A DNA stretch of 64,000 nt from Pseudonocardia autotrophica (GCF_003945385.1 NZ_AP018920.1:4836001-4900000), one strand, 5' to 3'. Counted from the stretch's first letter, positions 42,951 to 52,329 are shown. A program made the numbers and translations. Notes: generated from the letters alone by a model not told the origin.

Positions 42951-45900
42951 ATGGCCGACAGCCGCGGAGTGAGCACCGAGACCGAGCTGCACATCCCCAC
43001 CCACCCGGTCCGGTTCGTCACCGCGGCCAGCCTCTTCGACGGCCACGACGCCGCGATCAACATCATGCGGCGGATCCTGCAGAAGCAGGGCGCCGAGGTG
43101 ATCCACCTGGGGCACAACCGGTCCGTCGACGAGGTCGTGACCGCAGCCATCCAGGAGGACGTGCAGGGCGTCGCCATCTCGTCCTACCAGGGTGGCCACG
43201 TCGAGTACTTCTCCTACCTGGTCGAGCTGCTGCGCGAGCGCGGCGCCGGCCACGTGCGGGTCTACGGCGGGGGCGGCGGCGTGATCGTCCCCGAGGAGAT
43301 CGAGCTGCTGCACTCGCGCGGCGTCGCCCGGATCTTCTCCCCGGAGGACGGCCAGCGCCTCGGCCTTCCCGGGATGATCAACCTGATGATCCGCGAGTGC
43401 GACACCGACCTGGCCGAGCTGCCGCCCTCGCCGTCGGCCACCGACGGACCGGCGGAGGCCGCCTTCGCCGACGGGGTGTTCTCCGGCGAGGCCGCGACGC
43501 TCGCCCGCGCACTCACCCTCGCCGAGACCGGGCGTCTGCCCGAGGAGATCCACCGGCGGATCGCCGCCACCGAGCGGCCGGTGCCGGTCCTCGGTATCAC
43601 CGGCACCGGCGGTTCCGGCAAGTCATCGCTGACCGACGAGCTGGTCCGCCGGTTCCGGCTCGACCAGGAGGACAAGCTGCGGATCGCCGTCCTCGCCGTC
43701 GACCCGACCCGTCGCCGGGGCGGCGGCGCGCTGCTCGGCGACCGGATCCGGATGAACGCGATCTCCGGCAGCGGGCCCGCCGGTGCGGGCGGCCACGGCA
43801 ACGTGTACTTCCGCAGCTTCGCAACCCGCGGCAACGAGGGCAGCTCGCTGCCCGAGCGGCTCGGCGACGCCATCGCGGTACTCCGCAGCGCCGGGTTCGA
43901 CCTGGTGATCGTCGAGACGCCCGGCATCGGCCAGGGCGACGCGGGCATCGTCCCGTTCGTCGACCACTCGCTGTACGTGATGACGCCGGAGTTCGGCGCC
44001 GCGTCCCAGCTCGAGAAGATCGACATGCTGGACTTCGCCGACGTCGTCGCGATCAACAAGTTCGAGCGTCGCGGCGCCGAGGACGCGCGTCGCGACGTCG
44101 GCCGCCAGCTGGTCCGCAACCGCGAGGAGTTCGGTGCGAGCTGGGAGGACATGCCGGTCTACGGCACCTCGGCCGCCACCTTCAACGACGACGGCGTCAC
44201 CGCCCTCTACCAGCACCTGCGCGGCCTGCTCGCCGCCGGCGGGCTGGCCGTGGGCGAGGGCAGGCTCGCCCGGGTCGACACCAAGACCTCGTCGGATCAC
44301 GCCGCGGTGATCCCGCCGGAGCGCAGCCGCTACCTGGCCGACATCGCCGACACCCTGCGCGGGTACCACGCCGACACCGAGCGGCACGCGCTCGCCGCGC
44401 GCACCCGTCAGCACCTGCGTACCGCCCGCGAGCTCGTCGGCGAGCAGGTCATCGAGGCGCTCGACAAGGCCGAGCGGCAGCTGCCCGCCGAGGCGGCCGA
44501 GCTGCTGGAGAGCTGGCCGTCGCTGGTCGAGGACTACTCCGGCGACGAGTACGTCTACACCGTGCGGGACAAGGAGTTCCGCACGAAGCTGACGCGCGAG
44601 ACGCTGTCCGGCAACAAGATCCGCCGGGTCTCGCTCCCGCGCTACGACGACGACGCGCAGCTGCTGCGCTTCCTGCGGCGGGAGAACCTGCCCGGCCGCT
44701 TCCCCTTCACCGCCGGGGTGTTCCCGTTCAAGCGGGAGGGCGAGGACCCGGCCCGGATGTTCGCCGGCGAGGGCGACCCGTTCCGCACCAACCGCCGCTT
44801 CAAGTACCTGTCGCAGGATTCCGCGGCCAAGCGGCTCTCGACCGCGTTCGACTCGGTGACCCTCTACGGGCACGACCCGGACACCCGGCCCGACATCTAC
44901 GGCAAGGTCGGCACCTCGGGCGTCTCGATCGCCACTCTGGACGACCTGAAGGCGCTCTACGAGGGCTTCGACCTCTGCTCGCCGACGACGTCGGTGTCGA
45001 TGACGATCAACGGCCCGGCCCCGACGATCCTGGCCTACTTCCTCAACACCGCGATCGACCAGCAGACCGATCGATTCCGCGACGAGCACGATCGCGAGCC
45101 GGACGCCGCCGAGCGCGAGCAGATCACCGCGTACGCGCTCGCGAACGTCCGCGGCACGGTGCAGGCCGACATCCTCAAGGAGGACCAGGGGCAGAACACC
45201 TGCATCTTCTCCACCGAGTTCTCGCTGCGGATGATGGCCGACATCCAGGAGTGGTTCATCGCGCACCAGGTGCGCAACTTCTACTCGGTCTCGATCTCCG
45301 GCTATCACATCGCAGAGGCCGGGGCGAACCCCATCTCGCAGCTGGCCTTCACGCTCGCCAACGGCTTCACCTTCGTCGAGAGCTACCTCGCCCGCGGGAT
45401 GAGCATCGACGACTTCGCGCCGAACCTGTCGTTCTTCTTCTCCAACGGCATGGACGCCGAGTACACCGTGATCGGCCGGGTCGCCCGGCGGATCTGGGCG
45501 GTCGCGATGAAGGAGCGCTACGGCGCGAACGAGCGCTCGCAGAAGCTGAAGTACCACGTCCAGACCTCCGGCCGGTCGCTGCACGCGCAAGAGATGAACT
45601 TCAACGACATCCGGACCACGCTGCAGGCGCTGTGCGCGCTCTACGACAACGCGAACTCACTGCACACCAACGCCTACGACGAGGCGATCACCACGCCGAG
45701 CCAGGAGTCGGTGCGCCGCGCGATGGCCATCCAGATGATCATCACCAAGGAGTGGGGCCTCTCGATGAACGAGAACCCGCTGCAGGGTTCATTCGTCGTC
45801 GACGAGCTGACCGACCTGGTCGAGGAGGCCGTGCTCCGCGAGTTCGAGTCGATCGCCGAGCGCGGCGGCGTGCTGGGCGCGATGGAGACCGGCTACCAGC

Positions 45901-46250
45901 GCGGCAAGATCCAGGACGAGTCGATGCTCTACGAGCACCGCAAGCACTCGGGCGAGCTGCCGATCGTCGGTGTGAACACCTTCCTCAAGCCCGAGAACGA
46001 CGACGAGCCGCAGGAGATCGAGCTCGCCCGCGCCACCGAGGACGAGAAGCGCTCGCAGCTGGAGCGGCTGGCGGACTTCCAGTCCCGGCACCGCACCGAG
46101 GCCGAGCAGGCGCTGCGCCGCCTGCAGGACGTCGCCACCGGTGACGGCAACGTGTTCGACGAGCTGATGAAGGCCGCGCGGGTGTGTTCGCTGGGGCAGC
46201 TGACGACGGCGTTCTTCGAGGTCGGCGGGCAGTACCGGCGCAACATGTGA
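42951..46250 (+). CDS. icmF: Fused isobutyryl-CoA mutase IcmF
   Basis: A 1099-residue B12-dependent carbon-skeleton mutase with its own chaperone. Residues 20-150 form the cobalamin-binding domain (LFDGHDAAINIMRR, with the lower-ligand His, and SSYQGGH). Residues 200-420 form a MeaB-type G domain (ITGTGGSGKSS, ETPGIGQGD and NKFERRG). The rest is the mutase barrel: FPFTAGVFPF has Phe where methylmalonyl-CoA mutase has Tyr, as expected for isobutyryl-CoA, followed by SPTTSVSMTING and VQTSGRSLHAQ. It interconverts isobutyryl-CoA and butyryl-CoA. GGAGGAG supports ATG 42951. TTGTAC at 42875 may be a -35 element. Confidence 0.93.
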   Translation: MADSRGVSTETELHIPTHPVRFVTAASLFDGHDAAINIMRRILQKQGAEVIHLGHNRSVDEVVTAAIQEDVQGVAISSYQGGHVEYFSYLVELLRERGAGHVRVYGGGGGVIVPEEIELLHSRGVARIFSPEDGQRLGLPGMINLMIRECDTDLAELPPSPSATDGPAEAAFADGVFSGEAATLARALTLAETGRLPEEIHRRIAATERPVPVLGITGTGGSGKSSLTDELVRRFRLDQEDKLRIAVLAVDPTRRRGGGALLGDRIRMNAISGSGPAGAGGHGNVYFRSFATRGNEGSSLPERLGDAIAVLRSAGFDLVIVETPGIGQGDAGIVPFVDHSLYVMTPEFGAASQLEKIDMLDFADVVAINKFERRGAEDARRDVGRQLVRNREEFGASWEDMPVYGTSAATFNDDGVTALYQHLRGLLAAGGLAVGEGRLARVDTKTSSDHAAVIPPERSRYLADIADTLRGYHADTERHALAARTRQHLRTARELVGEQVIEALDKAERQLPAEAAELLESWPSLVEDYSGDEYVYTVRDKEFRTKLTRETLSGNKIRRVSLPRYDDDAQLLRFLRRENLPGRFPFTAGVFPFKREGEDPARMFAGEGDPFRTNRRFKYLSQDSAAKRLSTAFDSVTLYGHDPDTRPDIYGKVGTSGVSIATLDDLKALYEGFDLCSPTTSVSMTINGPAPTILAYFLNTAIDQQTDRFRDEHDREPDAAEREQITAYALANVRGTVQADILKEDQGQNTCIFSTEFSLRMMADIQEWFIAHQVRNFYSVSISGYHIAEAGANPISQLAFTLANGFTFVESYLARGMSIDDFAPNLSFFFSNGMDAEYTVIGRVARRIWAVAMKERYGANERSQKLKYHVQTSGRSLHAQEMNFNDIRTTLQALCALYDNANSLHTNAYDEAITTPSQESVRRAMAIQMIITKEWGLSMNENPLQGSFVVDELTDLVEEAVLREFESIAERGGVLGAMETGYQRGKIQDESMLYEHRKHSGELPIVGVNTFLKPENDDEPQEIELARATEDEKRSQLERLADFQSRHRTEAEQALRRLQDVATGDGNVFDELMKAARVCSLGQLTTAFFEVGGQYRRNM

Positions 46251-46297
46251 TCGAGTGGGGGCGGCGCCGGCGACATCCGGCGTCGCCCCCACTCGAT
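46250..46297 (+). terminator. Hairpin terminator at the end of icmF
   Basis: ATCGAGTGGGGGCGGCGCCGG pairs with the downstream CCGGCGTCGCCCCCACTCGAT around a 6-base loop. The stem begins at the last base of the icmF stop codon and is followed by a short T-containing stretch. Confidence 0.75.
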
Positions 46298-46320
46298 TTG
46301 CTTGCTTCAAGATAACTATC

Positions 46321-47751
46321 ATGGGCGTGACCCCGACGAAGGGCACGCCGACCGTGACCGAGAGCGTCCGCGACACGCCGCACGCCGCCGCCCAGCCGCT
46401 CCCCCGGCGGCACGCCGTATTCGCCGTCGTCGCGCTCGCCCTGTTGATGGTGGCCCTGGACCAGACCGCCGTCGCCACCGCGCTGACCACGATCAGCAAC
46501 GACCTGCGCACCGACCTGGCTTGGGTCGGCTGGATCATCACCGGCTACGCGGTCGGGCAGATCCTCGCGCTGCCGCTGGGCGGCAGGCTCTCCGCCCGCT
46601 ACGGCGCCCGTCGGGTGTTCCTGCTGGCGATCGTCGGCTTCACCGTTCTGACCTGCCTGTGCGCGCTCAGCCCCGGGATCGGCCAGCTGATCGCCTGCCG
46701 GTTCCTGCAGGGCGTCGCGGGCGGGGTGATGCTACCGGCGGCGAACGGGATCGTCGCGCACCACTACGGATACGACCGGGACCGGGCGCTCGCGCTGTTC
46801 ACCAGCGTGCTGCCGATCGGGGCGATCCTCGGCCCGCTGCTCGGCGGCCTGGTGCTGACCGTCTGGTCCTGGCACGCGATCTTCCTGGTCAACGCCCCAC
46901 TCGGAATCGTGGTGATGACCGCCGGGGCGTTCCTCGTCCTCGATCCGCCACGCCGCGATCCCGGCAGGCTCGACATCCTGGGCATCGCCCTGCTGCTGAG
47001 CACCCTGGTCACCGGGATGATCGCGATCACCGTGCTGGGCGCGGTCGGCACCGGCCCCACCGGGATCGCGATCGTCGTGCCGGCCGCGCTGCTCGCCGTC
47101 ACCGCCGGGTACCTGTTCGTCCGGCACGCCCGGCGGCGGCCCGATGCGGTGGTGCCGTGGCGGCTCATCGCCGGACGCGGGCTCGGCATCATGAACTCGA
47201 CGAACCTGCTGCTCGGCGCCGCGATGATCGGCTCATCGGCGCTGCTGCCGCTCTACGCCCAGACCCGCTACGAGATGGCGCCGCTGGCCGCCGGCGCACT
47301 GCTGGCCGGGCGGGGGGTCGGCTCGATCGTCCTGTCCGGCGTGTCGGTCGCGCTGCTGCGCCGGACCGGGCACCGGCCACTGCTGCTCTGCGGGATGGGC
47401 CTCGTGGTGACCGGGCTGCTGCTCGCCGCGGCACCGCCGTTCCGGACGACGCCGGAGATCTGGCTGCTCGTCGCCGCCACGATGCTCGGCGCCGGAACCG
47501 GACTGACCGCCCCGGCGGCGAACAACGCGGGCATGCACCTGGTCCCGGGCGAGGTCGCCGCCGTGTCCGGACTGCGGATCATGTTCCGGCAGGTGGGCGG
47601 CATCGCCGCGGTGTCGGCGACCACGGCGGCGGTCGCCGCGGCGAGCTCCCCCGGAACCGCGGGAGCGGTCGCACTGGTGGTGCTCGCAACCCTGCTCGGC
47701 GGGATCACGCTGGTCGCGGCCCGGCTGCCCAATCAGCGCGGCCGCTGGTGA
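46321..47751 (+). CDS. MFS multidrug exporter, DHA2 (EmrB/QacA) family
   Basis: A 476-residue drug/proton antiporter with about 14 helices. LDQTAVATALTTISNDL is the DHA2 motif D1 region; WVGWIITGYAVGQILALPLG and GGRLSARYGARRVFL (motif A) follow. RFLQGVAGGVMLPAANG is motif B and SVLPIGAILGPLLGGLV motif C. ATG 46321 has no ribosome site; TAACTA ends a few bases before it. A leaderless message from a promoter just behind the icmF terminator is plausible. Confidence 0.9.
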   Translation: MGVTPTKGTPTVTESVRDTPHAAAQPLPRRHAVFAVVALALLMVALDQTAVATALTTISNDLRTDLAWVGWIITGYAVGQILALPLGGRLSARYGARRVFLLAIVGFTVLTCLCALSPGIGQLIACRFLQGVAGGVMLPAANGIVAHHYGYDRDRALALFTSVLPIGAILGPLLGGLVLTVWSWHAIFLVNAPLGIVVMTAGAFLVLDPPRRDPGRLDILGIALLLSTLVTGMIAITVLGAVGTGPTGIAIVVPAALLAVTAGYLFVRHARRRPDAVVPWRLIAGRGLGIMNSTNLLLGAAMIGSSALLPLYAQTRYEMAPLAAGALLAGRGVGSIVLSGVSVALLRRTGHRPLLLCGMGLVVTGLLLAAAPPFRTTPEIWLLVAATMLGAGTGLTAPAANNAGMHLVPGEVAAVSGLRIMFRQVGGIAAVSATTAAVAAASSPGTAGAVALVVLATLLGGITLVAARLPNQRGRW

Positions 47752-47790
47752 GGGTGTCCGCCCGCCCCGACCCGGACGGACACCGCCCGG

Positions 47791-47907
47791 TCAGCGGCGC
47801 GACCGGGACCTGCTGCCGCGACGGCCGCGGTTCCAGCCGCCCAGGATGCCGATGGCCTCGACGAACGACTCGGCAGCCTTGGAGAGCTTTCGACCGGCCT
47901 TCTTCAT
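47791..47907 (-). CDS. Short basic protein, 38 residues
   Basis: A small ORF with a strong ribosome site: GGAGG seven bases before the ATG at 47907, TGA at 47791. It encodes MKKAGRKLSKAAESFVEAIG, then a Gly/Trp turn and a C-terminal run rich in Arg and Ser ending RSRSRR. The N-terminal half would form an amphipathic helix. The net charge is strongly positive, suggesting nucleic acid or membrane binding; function unknown. It stands alone between two plus-strand genes. Confidence 0.5.
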   Translation of the reverse strand: MKKAGRKLSKAAESFVEAIGILGGWNRGRRGSRSRSRR

Positions 47908-48260
47908 CGGGTGTCCTCCACGGGGATTCGGTTCTGCACGGGGTGGTGCTCGGGAGCGGCGTCCACCGTCTCAGAGCCCCGGACCGCAGTTCGCGAGGGG
48001 TCATTGCTCCATCCCGGTGACGCCGGGCCGCCGATTCGTTCCGGATCGGAAACACATCACCCACCTGCTGCACCGGGCCCCGGCGTGTCCGCTCGGTGCC
48101 CGCCGTCCGGACCAGCGTCGGCGGCCACCCCGTCAGCACCGCCGCCTCCCGGGTGACCCCGCTGCCGTGTGTGATCTGCGCTCCGCGGTGGTACTCCGCG
48201 CGGGTCACCCGGTGGAGTGAACACCGATCGCTGCCGGGCACGACGTATCGAGGGGGTCAG
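47908..48260. other. Intergenic stretch
   Basis: Holds the upstream region of the small basic ORF and of the plus-strand membrane protein gene. I see no further gene, repeat or convincing promoter in it. Confidence 0.4.
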
Positions 48261-48845
48261 GTGACACCGGACGTAGTGATGTGGGTCGTGATCGCGGCGG
48301 TCGTGCTGCTCGTACTGGGAGCCGTGCTGGTGGTCGGCTCGCGGATGCGGGGCAGACGCCGGACGGCGGCGCTGCGCAGGCATTTCGGCCCGGAGTACGA
48401 CCACGTGGTCGAGCACTCCGGCGGCCGCACCCAGGGTGAGGCGGAGCTGCAGCGCAGGCTGTCCCGGCGCAACGGGCTCGACGTGCGCGAGCTCGACGCC
48501 GACGAACGGGAGCAGTTCGCGGCCGGCTTCCAGCAGGCTCAGAACTCGTTCGTCGAGACGCCGCGGACCGGGCTGCGCGACACCGATCTGCTGGTGCAGC
48601 AGGTCATGCGCAGCCGCGGCTACCCGGTCGAGCACTTCTCGGAGCGCGAGGCGATGGTGTCGGTGGACCATCCCGATCTGGTCGGGCACTACCGGGCCGC
48701 GCACGCGATCGCCGTCGCCGACACCCAGGATGACGCCGACACCGAGCAGCTCCGGCAGGCGATGGTCGACTACCGATACCTGTTCGACGAGCTCATCGGT
48801 GCCGGGCACCCGGAGAGCACGCACCGCGATCTCCGGGCGTCGTGA
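48261..48845 (+). CDS. Membrane-anchored hypothetical protein
   Basis: A 194-residue protein from GTG 48261 with AGGGGG upstream. One N-terminal helix (MWVVIAAVVLLVLGAVLVVG) is followed by a basic stretch. The cytoplasmic helical domain contains HFGPEYDHVVEHSGG, RGYPVEHFSEREAMVSVDHP and YRAAHAIAVADTQDD. I recognise this as a widespread actinobacterial family without a known function. It overlaps the downstream kinase gene at GTGA, so it may be a partner or substrate. Confidence 0.7.
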   Translation: MTPDVVMWVVIAAVVLLVLGAVLVVGSRMRGRRRTAALRRHFGPEYDHVVEHSGGRTQGEAELQRRLSRRNGLDVRELDADEREQFAAGFQQAQNSFVETPRTGLRDTDLLVQQVMRSRGYPVEHFSEREAMVSVDHPDLVGHYRAAHAIAVADTQDDADTEQLRQAMVDYRYLFDELIGAGHPESTHRDLRAS

Positions 48846-49918
48846 CCGGACCGGGCGAGCGGACGACGCAGGTCCCGGCCGCCGAGGGGGACCTGCTCGG
48901 CGGCCGCTACGAACTGCGCGGTGTGCTCGGCGAGGGCGGCATGTCCCGGGTGCATCTCGGGCACGACCGCCAGCTCGACCGGCCGGTCGCGATCAAGCTG
49001 CTGCACTCCGCGGATCCCGACGACATCGCCCGGATCGGCGACGAGGCCCGTGCCGCCGCGGCGGTCGACCACCCGGGTGTGGTGACGGTGCACGACGTCG
49101 GCGACACCGGCGACGGTGGCGGCGGGGTCTATCTGGTCATGTCGTTGATCGAGGGCGACACGCTCGCGCAGCGGGTGCAGCGCGACGGCCCGCTCGATCC
49201 GGCCGAGGTGGTGCGGATCGGTGTCGCCGTGTGCGACGCGCTGGGCGCCGCGCACCGGGCCGGGGTGGTGCACCGTGACGTGACGCCGGGCAACATCGTC
49301 CTCGGTCCGGACGGCCGGGTGACCGTCACCGACTTCGGCATCGCGCGGCTCGGCGAGGGCGCCGGGCGCACCCGCACCGGGTACGTGATCGGCACCCCGC
49401 TGCACATGGCGCCCGAGCAGGGCCGGGCCACCGGCCGGGTGGACGGGCGCGCCGATCTCTACGCGCTGGCCTGCTGCCTGTTCACCGCGCTGACCGGCCG
49501 CCCGCCGTTCACCGACCCGGACGCCTTCACCGTGGTGCTGGCGCACCTGCGCGACGCCCCGCCGCGCCCGTCCACGCTGCGGGAGGGGATCCCGCCGGCG
49601 CTGGAGGAGGCACTGCTGTGGACCCTGGCGAAGGACCCGCAGCGGCGCCCGCCCGACGCGGCCGCACTGGCTCGCGCGCTGGCCGCGACCATCGGGACGA
49701 CGACGCCGGTGCAGCGGCCGGACGCCGGATCCGGCTCGACCCGGCAGCTCCCGGGCGGCGGGCAGGCCGAGGCGTCGCACGCGCTGCACAGCACCCTCGA
49801 CGACGTCGACAACGACGACGCGGCCGCCGCCGACCGGCGACGCCGGGTCGGCCTGGCCCTGATCGTGCTGGCCGCCCTGCTGGTGCTGGTGGTCCTGGCC
49901 GCCGCCCTGCTCCTCTGA
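48842..49918 (+). CDS. Membrane-bound Ser/Thr protein kinase (PknB-like)
   Basis: A 358-residue Hanks-type kinase. The glycine loop is GVLGEGGMSRVHLG, the ATP Lys is in VAIKLL, and the C-helix Glu is in DEARAAAAVDHP. The catalytic loop is HRDVTPGN and the metal site TDFGIARL. The P+1 region is GTPLHMAPEQ. The catalytic loop has Thr where Ser/Thr kinases usually have Lys (HRDxKPxN), which may lower activity or alter specificity. A linker and one helix (LALIVLAALLVLVVLAAALL) end the protein, with no extracellular sensor. Confidence 0.87.
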   Translation: MTGPGERTTQVPAAEGDLLGGRYELRGVLGEGGMSRVHLGHDRQLDRPVAIKLLHSADPDDIARIGDEARAAAAVDHPGVVTVHDVGDTGDGGGGVYLVMSLIEGDTLAQRVQRDGPLDPAEVVRIGVAVCDALGAAHRAGVVHRDVTPGNIVLGPDGRVTVTDFGIARLGEGAGRTRTGYVIGTPLHMAPEQGRATGRVDGRADLYALACCLFTALTGRPPFTDPDAFTVVLAHLRDAPPRPSTLREGIPPALEEALLWTLAKDPQRRPPDAAALARALAATIGTTTPVQRPDAGSGSTRQLPGGGQAEASHALHSTLDDVDNDDAAAADRRRRVGLALIVLAALLVLVVLAAALLL

Positions 49919-49960
49919 CCGGGGCCGGCCACACGCCATCATGTCCGTCAGCCATGTCCG

Positions 49961-50911
49961 TCAGCCCAGGCGGCGGGCCCGCACGTAGCTGCTGCTCAGC
50001 AACGCCGCGGACAGGATGATCGCGACACCGGACTGGATCAGCTGGAGCGGCCAGAAGTTCGACTCCGGCTGGTACTCGAACTCGGCGGCGGTCACGCCCT
50101 CGCGTTGCAGGCAGGCCGAGTAGTTCTCCTGCGGACCACAGCCCACTCCGACCTGGCCCGACCCGATCATCTCGCCGGCAGGGCCTCGGAAGGCCATGTC
50201 ACGGGGCATCCCGTCGACGTCGGCGGTTCCGTCGAACTCACCGATCGGAACCACCTGCACCGATGTCGGGAGGATGTCGTATCGCGTGTAGAGCAGAACC
50301 GCGAAGATCACGAGCCACCCGAGCACGGTGCCCACGACGACGGCGAGGCTGCTGCGCAACCACGTCCCGAGTGCCGCGGCGAGGCTGAAGCTGATCAGTA
50401 CGGAGGCCAGCGGCCAGGTCCCGTGGAGCTCGAAGCCGAGTGGTTCGATCCGGCCCTGCCGGAAGAGCGTCTCGAACGGCGCCAGCGCCCATCGGGCGAC
50501 CAGGGTGAGCACGAGCGCACCGGCGAGCGCGGGAAGCAGGGTCGTGGCGATGTTCGTCGTCCACCACCGTGCCCGGCTCACCGACTGGGTCAGCACGAAT
50601 CCCGCGGTGCCTTCCTCGGTCTCTCGTGTGAACAGGGCGGCGGCGACGATCAGCCCCAGCAGCGGAACCAACGCCCACAGCCAGAACTGCAGGAACCGGT
50701 GGGGCCAGAGGAAGGAGTCGTAGAGCTCGCGCCCGCGACCCCAGCCGGTGCAGTCCTGAGCCGGATCGACGAGGCAGGCCGAGTCGCCCAGGCCTGCGGC
50801 ACGCGACTCGAGCAGGAGCCGCGCGACCACGAGCAGGGCGACGGTGACGACGACCAGGGCGGCCGCCAGCAGCAGGGCACCACGTTGACGCCGCCATACC
50901 AACCAGGTCAT
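49961..50911 (-). CDS. ABC-2 type transporter permease
   Basis: A 316-residue membrane protein with about six helices. The first is LLLAAALVVVTVALLVVARL; LFTRETEEGTAGFVLTQSVS is the coupling-helix region of ABC-2 exporters. A large extracytoplasmic loop before the last helix has two Cys. It overlaps the ATPase gene by four bases and ends the gntR-ATPase-permease operon. Substrate unknown; this YtrA-type arrangement often responds to cell-wall or antibiotic stress. Confidence 0.83.
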   Translation of the reverse strand: MTWLVWRRQRGALLLAAALVVVTVALLVVARLLLESRAAGLGDSACLVDPAQDCTGWGRGRELYDSFLWPHRFLQFWLWALVPLLGLIVAAALFTRETEEGTAGFVLTQSVSRARWWTTNIATTLLPALAGALVLTLVARWALAPFETLFRQGRIEPLGFELHGTWPLASVLISFSLAAALGTWLRSSLAVVVGTVLGWLVIFAVLLYTRYDILPTSVQVVPIGEFDGTADVDGMPRDMAFRGPAGEMIGSGQVGVGCGPQENYSACLQREGVTAAEFEYQPESNFWPLQLIQSGVAIILSAALLSSSYVRARRLG

Positions 50912-51795
50912 GCCGCCTCCGGATCCGACGCGGCCGGAGCCTGGAGGTAGGCCACCACGAGTTCCTCGAGGGTCGGTGCCGAACCCGAGGGCCCGGGTTC
51001 GGCCGCAGGCTCGTGGTCGCGGACCAGCGCGACGGTGTGGCGTCCGCCGTTGCTGCGGTGCACGACCGTCTCGTCGTCGACGAAGGACGTGGCCGGTCCC
51101 GAGTGGATCCGGTGACCGGCGAGCAGCCCGTCGATACCTCCGTCGAGCATCACCCGCCGGTCGCCGAGCAGGACCAGGTGATCGCAGGCGTCTTCGATGT
51201 CGGTCACGACGTGCGAGGACAGCAGAACGGTCATCCCGGTCTCGGCGACCGCGGCGAGCACCGTGCCCATGATCTCCCGGCGTGCCAGCGGGTCGAGCTC
51301 GGCCAGTGGTTCGTCGAGCAGCAGCAGCCGCGGGCGCCGCCCCAGGGCCAGGGCGATCGCGACCCTGGCCCGCTGCCCCGCCGACAACTCCCCGATGCGC
51401 TGCCCGACGCCGATGCCGGCATCGGCGATCAGCGACGCGGCATGGGCGCCGTCCCAGTTCCCGCCCGAGTTCAGCACGGCCGCCGCACGCAGCATCTCCC
51501 GCACCCGGAAACGGCGGTAGAGCGGCTTGTCCTGGGCCACGTAGCTCACCCCCGCGGGCGTCCCCGTCGCGGCTGGATTCTCACCGAGGACCTCGATCCG
51601 CCCCGCGCTCGGCCGCGCCAGCCCCACGGCCATGCGCAACAGCGTCGTCTTGCCAGCCCCGTTGGCACCGACGAGCGCAGCCACCCGACCGCGGGGCAGG
51701 GCGAAGGAACAGTCGCGCAACGCGTCCCGACGCCCGAACTGCTTACCGACGGCGTCGTAGCGCAACACCGTGTCCGTTGTCTCGTCCTCATTCAT
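50908..51795 (-). CDS. ABC transporter ATP-binding protein
   Basis: A 295-residue ATPase of the exporter class. Walker A is GANGAGKTT, the Q-loop is YVAQDKPLYRRF, the signature is LSAGQRARVAIAL (Ala instead of Gly), Walker B is LLLLDEPLAELD and the H-loop is LLSSHVV. The C-terminal 70 residues form a variable tail common in these proteins. It lies four bases after the YtrA-like regulator and overlaps the permease. Confidence 0.88.
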   Translation of the reverse strand: MNEDETTDTVLRYDAVGKQFGRRDALRDCSFALPRGRVAALVGANGAGKTTLLRMAVGLARPSAGRIEVLGENPAATGTPAGVSYVAQDKPLYRRFRVREMLRAAAVLNSGGNWDGAHAASLIADAGIGVGQRIGELSAGQRARVAIALALGRRPRLLLLDEPLAELDPLARREIMGTVLAAVAETGMTVLLSSHVVTDIEDACDHLVLLGDRRVMLDGGIDGLLAGHRIHSGPATSFVDDETVVHRSNGGRHTVALVRDHEPAAEPGPSGSAPTLEELVVAYLQAPAASDPEAA

Positions 51796-51799
51796 CGGT

Positions 51800-52189
51800 T
51801 CACTCCCCCTCGTACCACCGCTCGACGACGTCGGCGAACAACGCCTGCACGTCCTCGACCGTCATCCCGGCCGCGACGGCCTCGTTCATCCAGTCCTCCA
51901 GGCGCGTACGCAGCGCCCGGTCGGCCACCGAGTCGGGCCGGCCCAGCGTGTGGAGCACGAACGTGCCCTTCCCCGGCCGGGCCTCCACCAGTCCCTCGCG
52001 CTCGAGTTCCCGGTAGGCCTTGTGCACGGTGTTCGGATTGATCGCAATGGCCTCGACGACCGCTTTCGCCGTCGGCAGTCGGTCGCCGGGTGCGAGCGCA
52101 CCCACGCGCAGCGCCTGCCGCACCTGCGTGACGAGTTGCAGGTATGTCGGCACGCCTGATCGGCGCTCTATCCGGAACTCCACGACCAC
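51800..52189 (-). CDS. GntR-family regulator, YtrA subfamily
   Basis: A 129-residue repressor. The winged helix reads GDRLPTAKAVVEAIAINPNT followed by VHKAYRELEREGLVEARPGKG. The short C-terminal dimerisation helix pair is typical for YtrA. Two GTG codons, 52189 and 52183, can serve as the start; a G-rich stretch precedes both. A perfect palindrome lies just upstream (52196-52213) and should be its operator. It controls the two exporter genes that follow. Confidence 0.88.
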   Translation of the reverse strand: MVVEFRIERRSGVPTYLQLVTQVRQALRVGALAPGDRLPTAKAVVEAIAINPNTVHKAYRELEREGLVEARPGKGTFVLHTLGRPDSVADRALRTRLEDWMNEAVAAGMTVEDVQALFADVVERWYEGE

Positions 52190-52195
52190 CCCAAA

Positions 52196-52213
52196 CCACT
52201 AAGCTCTTAGTGG
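52196..52213. promoter_or_regulatory. YtrA-type operator palindrome
   Basis: CCACTAAG-CT-CTTAGTGG has perfect 8-bp arms around two bases, placed 6 bases before the regulator's first GTG. AT content is high for the region. Confidence 0.7.
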
Positions 52214-52283
52214 AATGGTGGCAGTGCGGACCACCGCGGGTCAAATCGGCCGCGCCGGCCCGGCGCGGCCCGGCCACCGCATG

Positions 52284-52315
52284 TATCGTTCATCGATATG
52301 TTGTTAATCGATATG
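52284..52315. promoter_or_regulatory. ATCGATAT direct repeats upstream of the DUF2975 gene
   Basis: ATCGATAT occurs at 52292-52299 and 52307-52314, 15 bp apart, preceded by TATCG at 52284. It lies 15 bases before the gene start and is a probable binding site for the XRE regulator of the pair. Confidence 0.5.
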
Positions 52316-52329
52316 ACCGGGACCGCGTC

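Noticed and set aside
43397..46144. Very long second plus-strand frame inside icmF
   Set aside because: It is a GC-rich shadow, Arg-rich with no domain; icmF itself has complete motifs.
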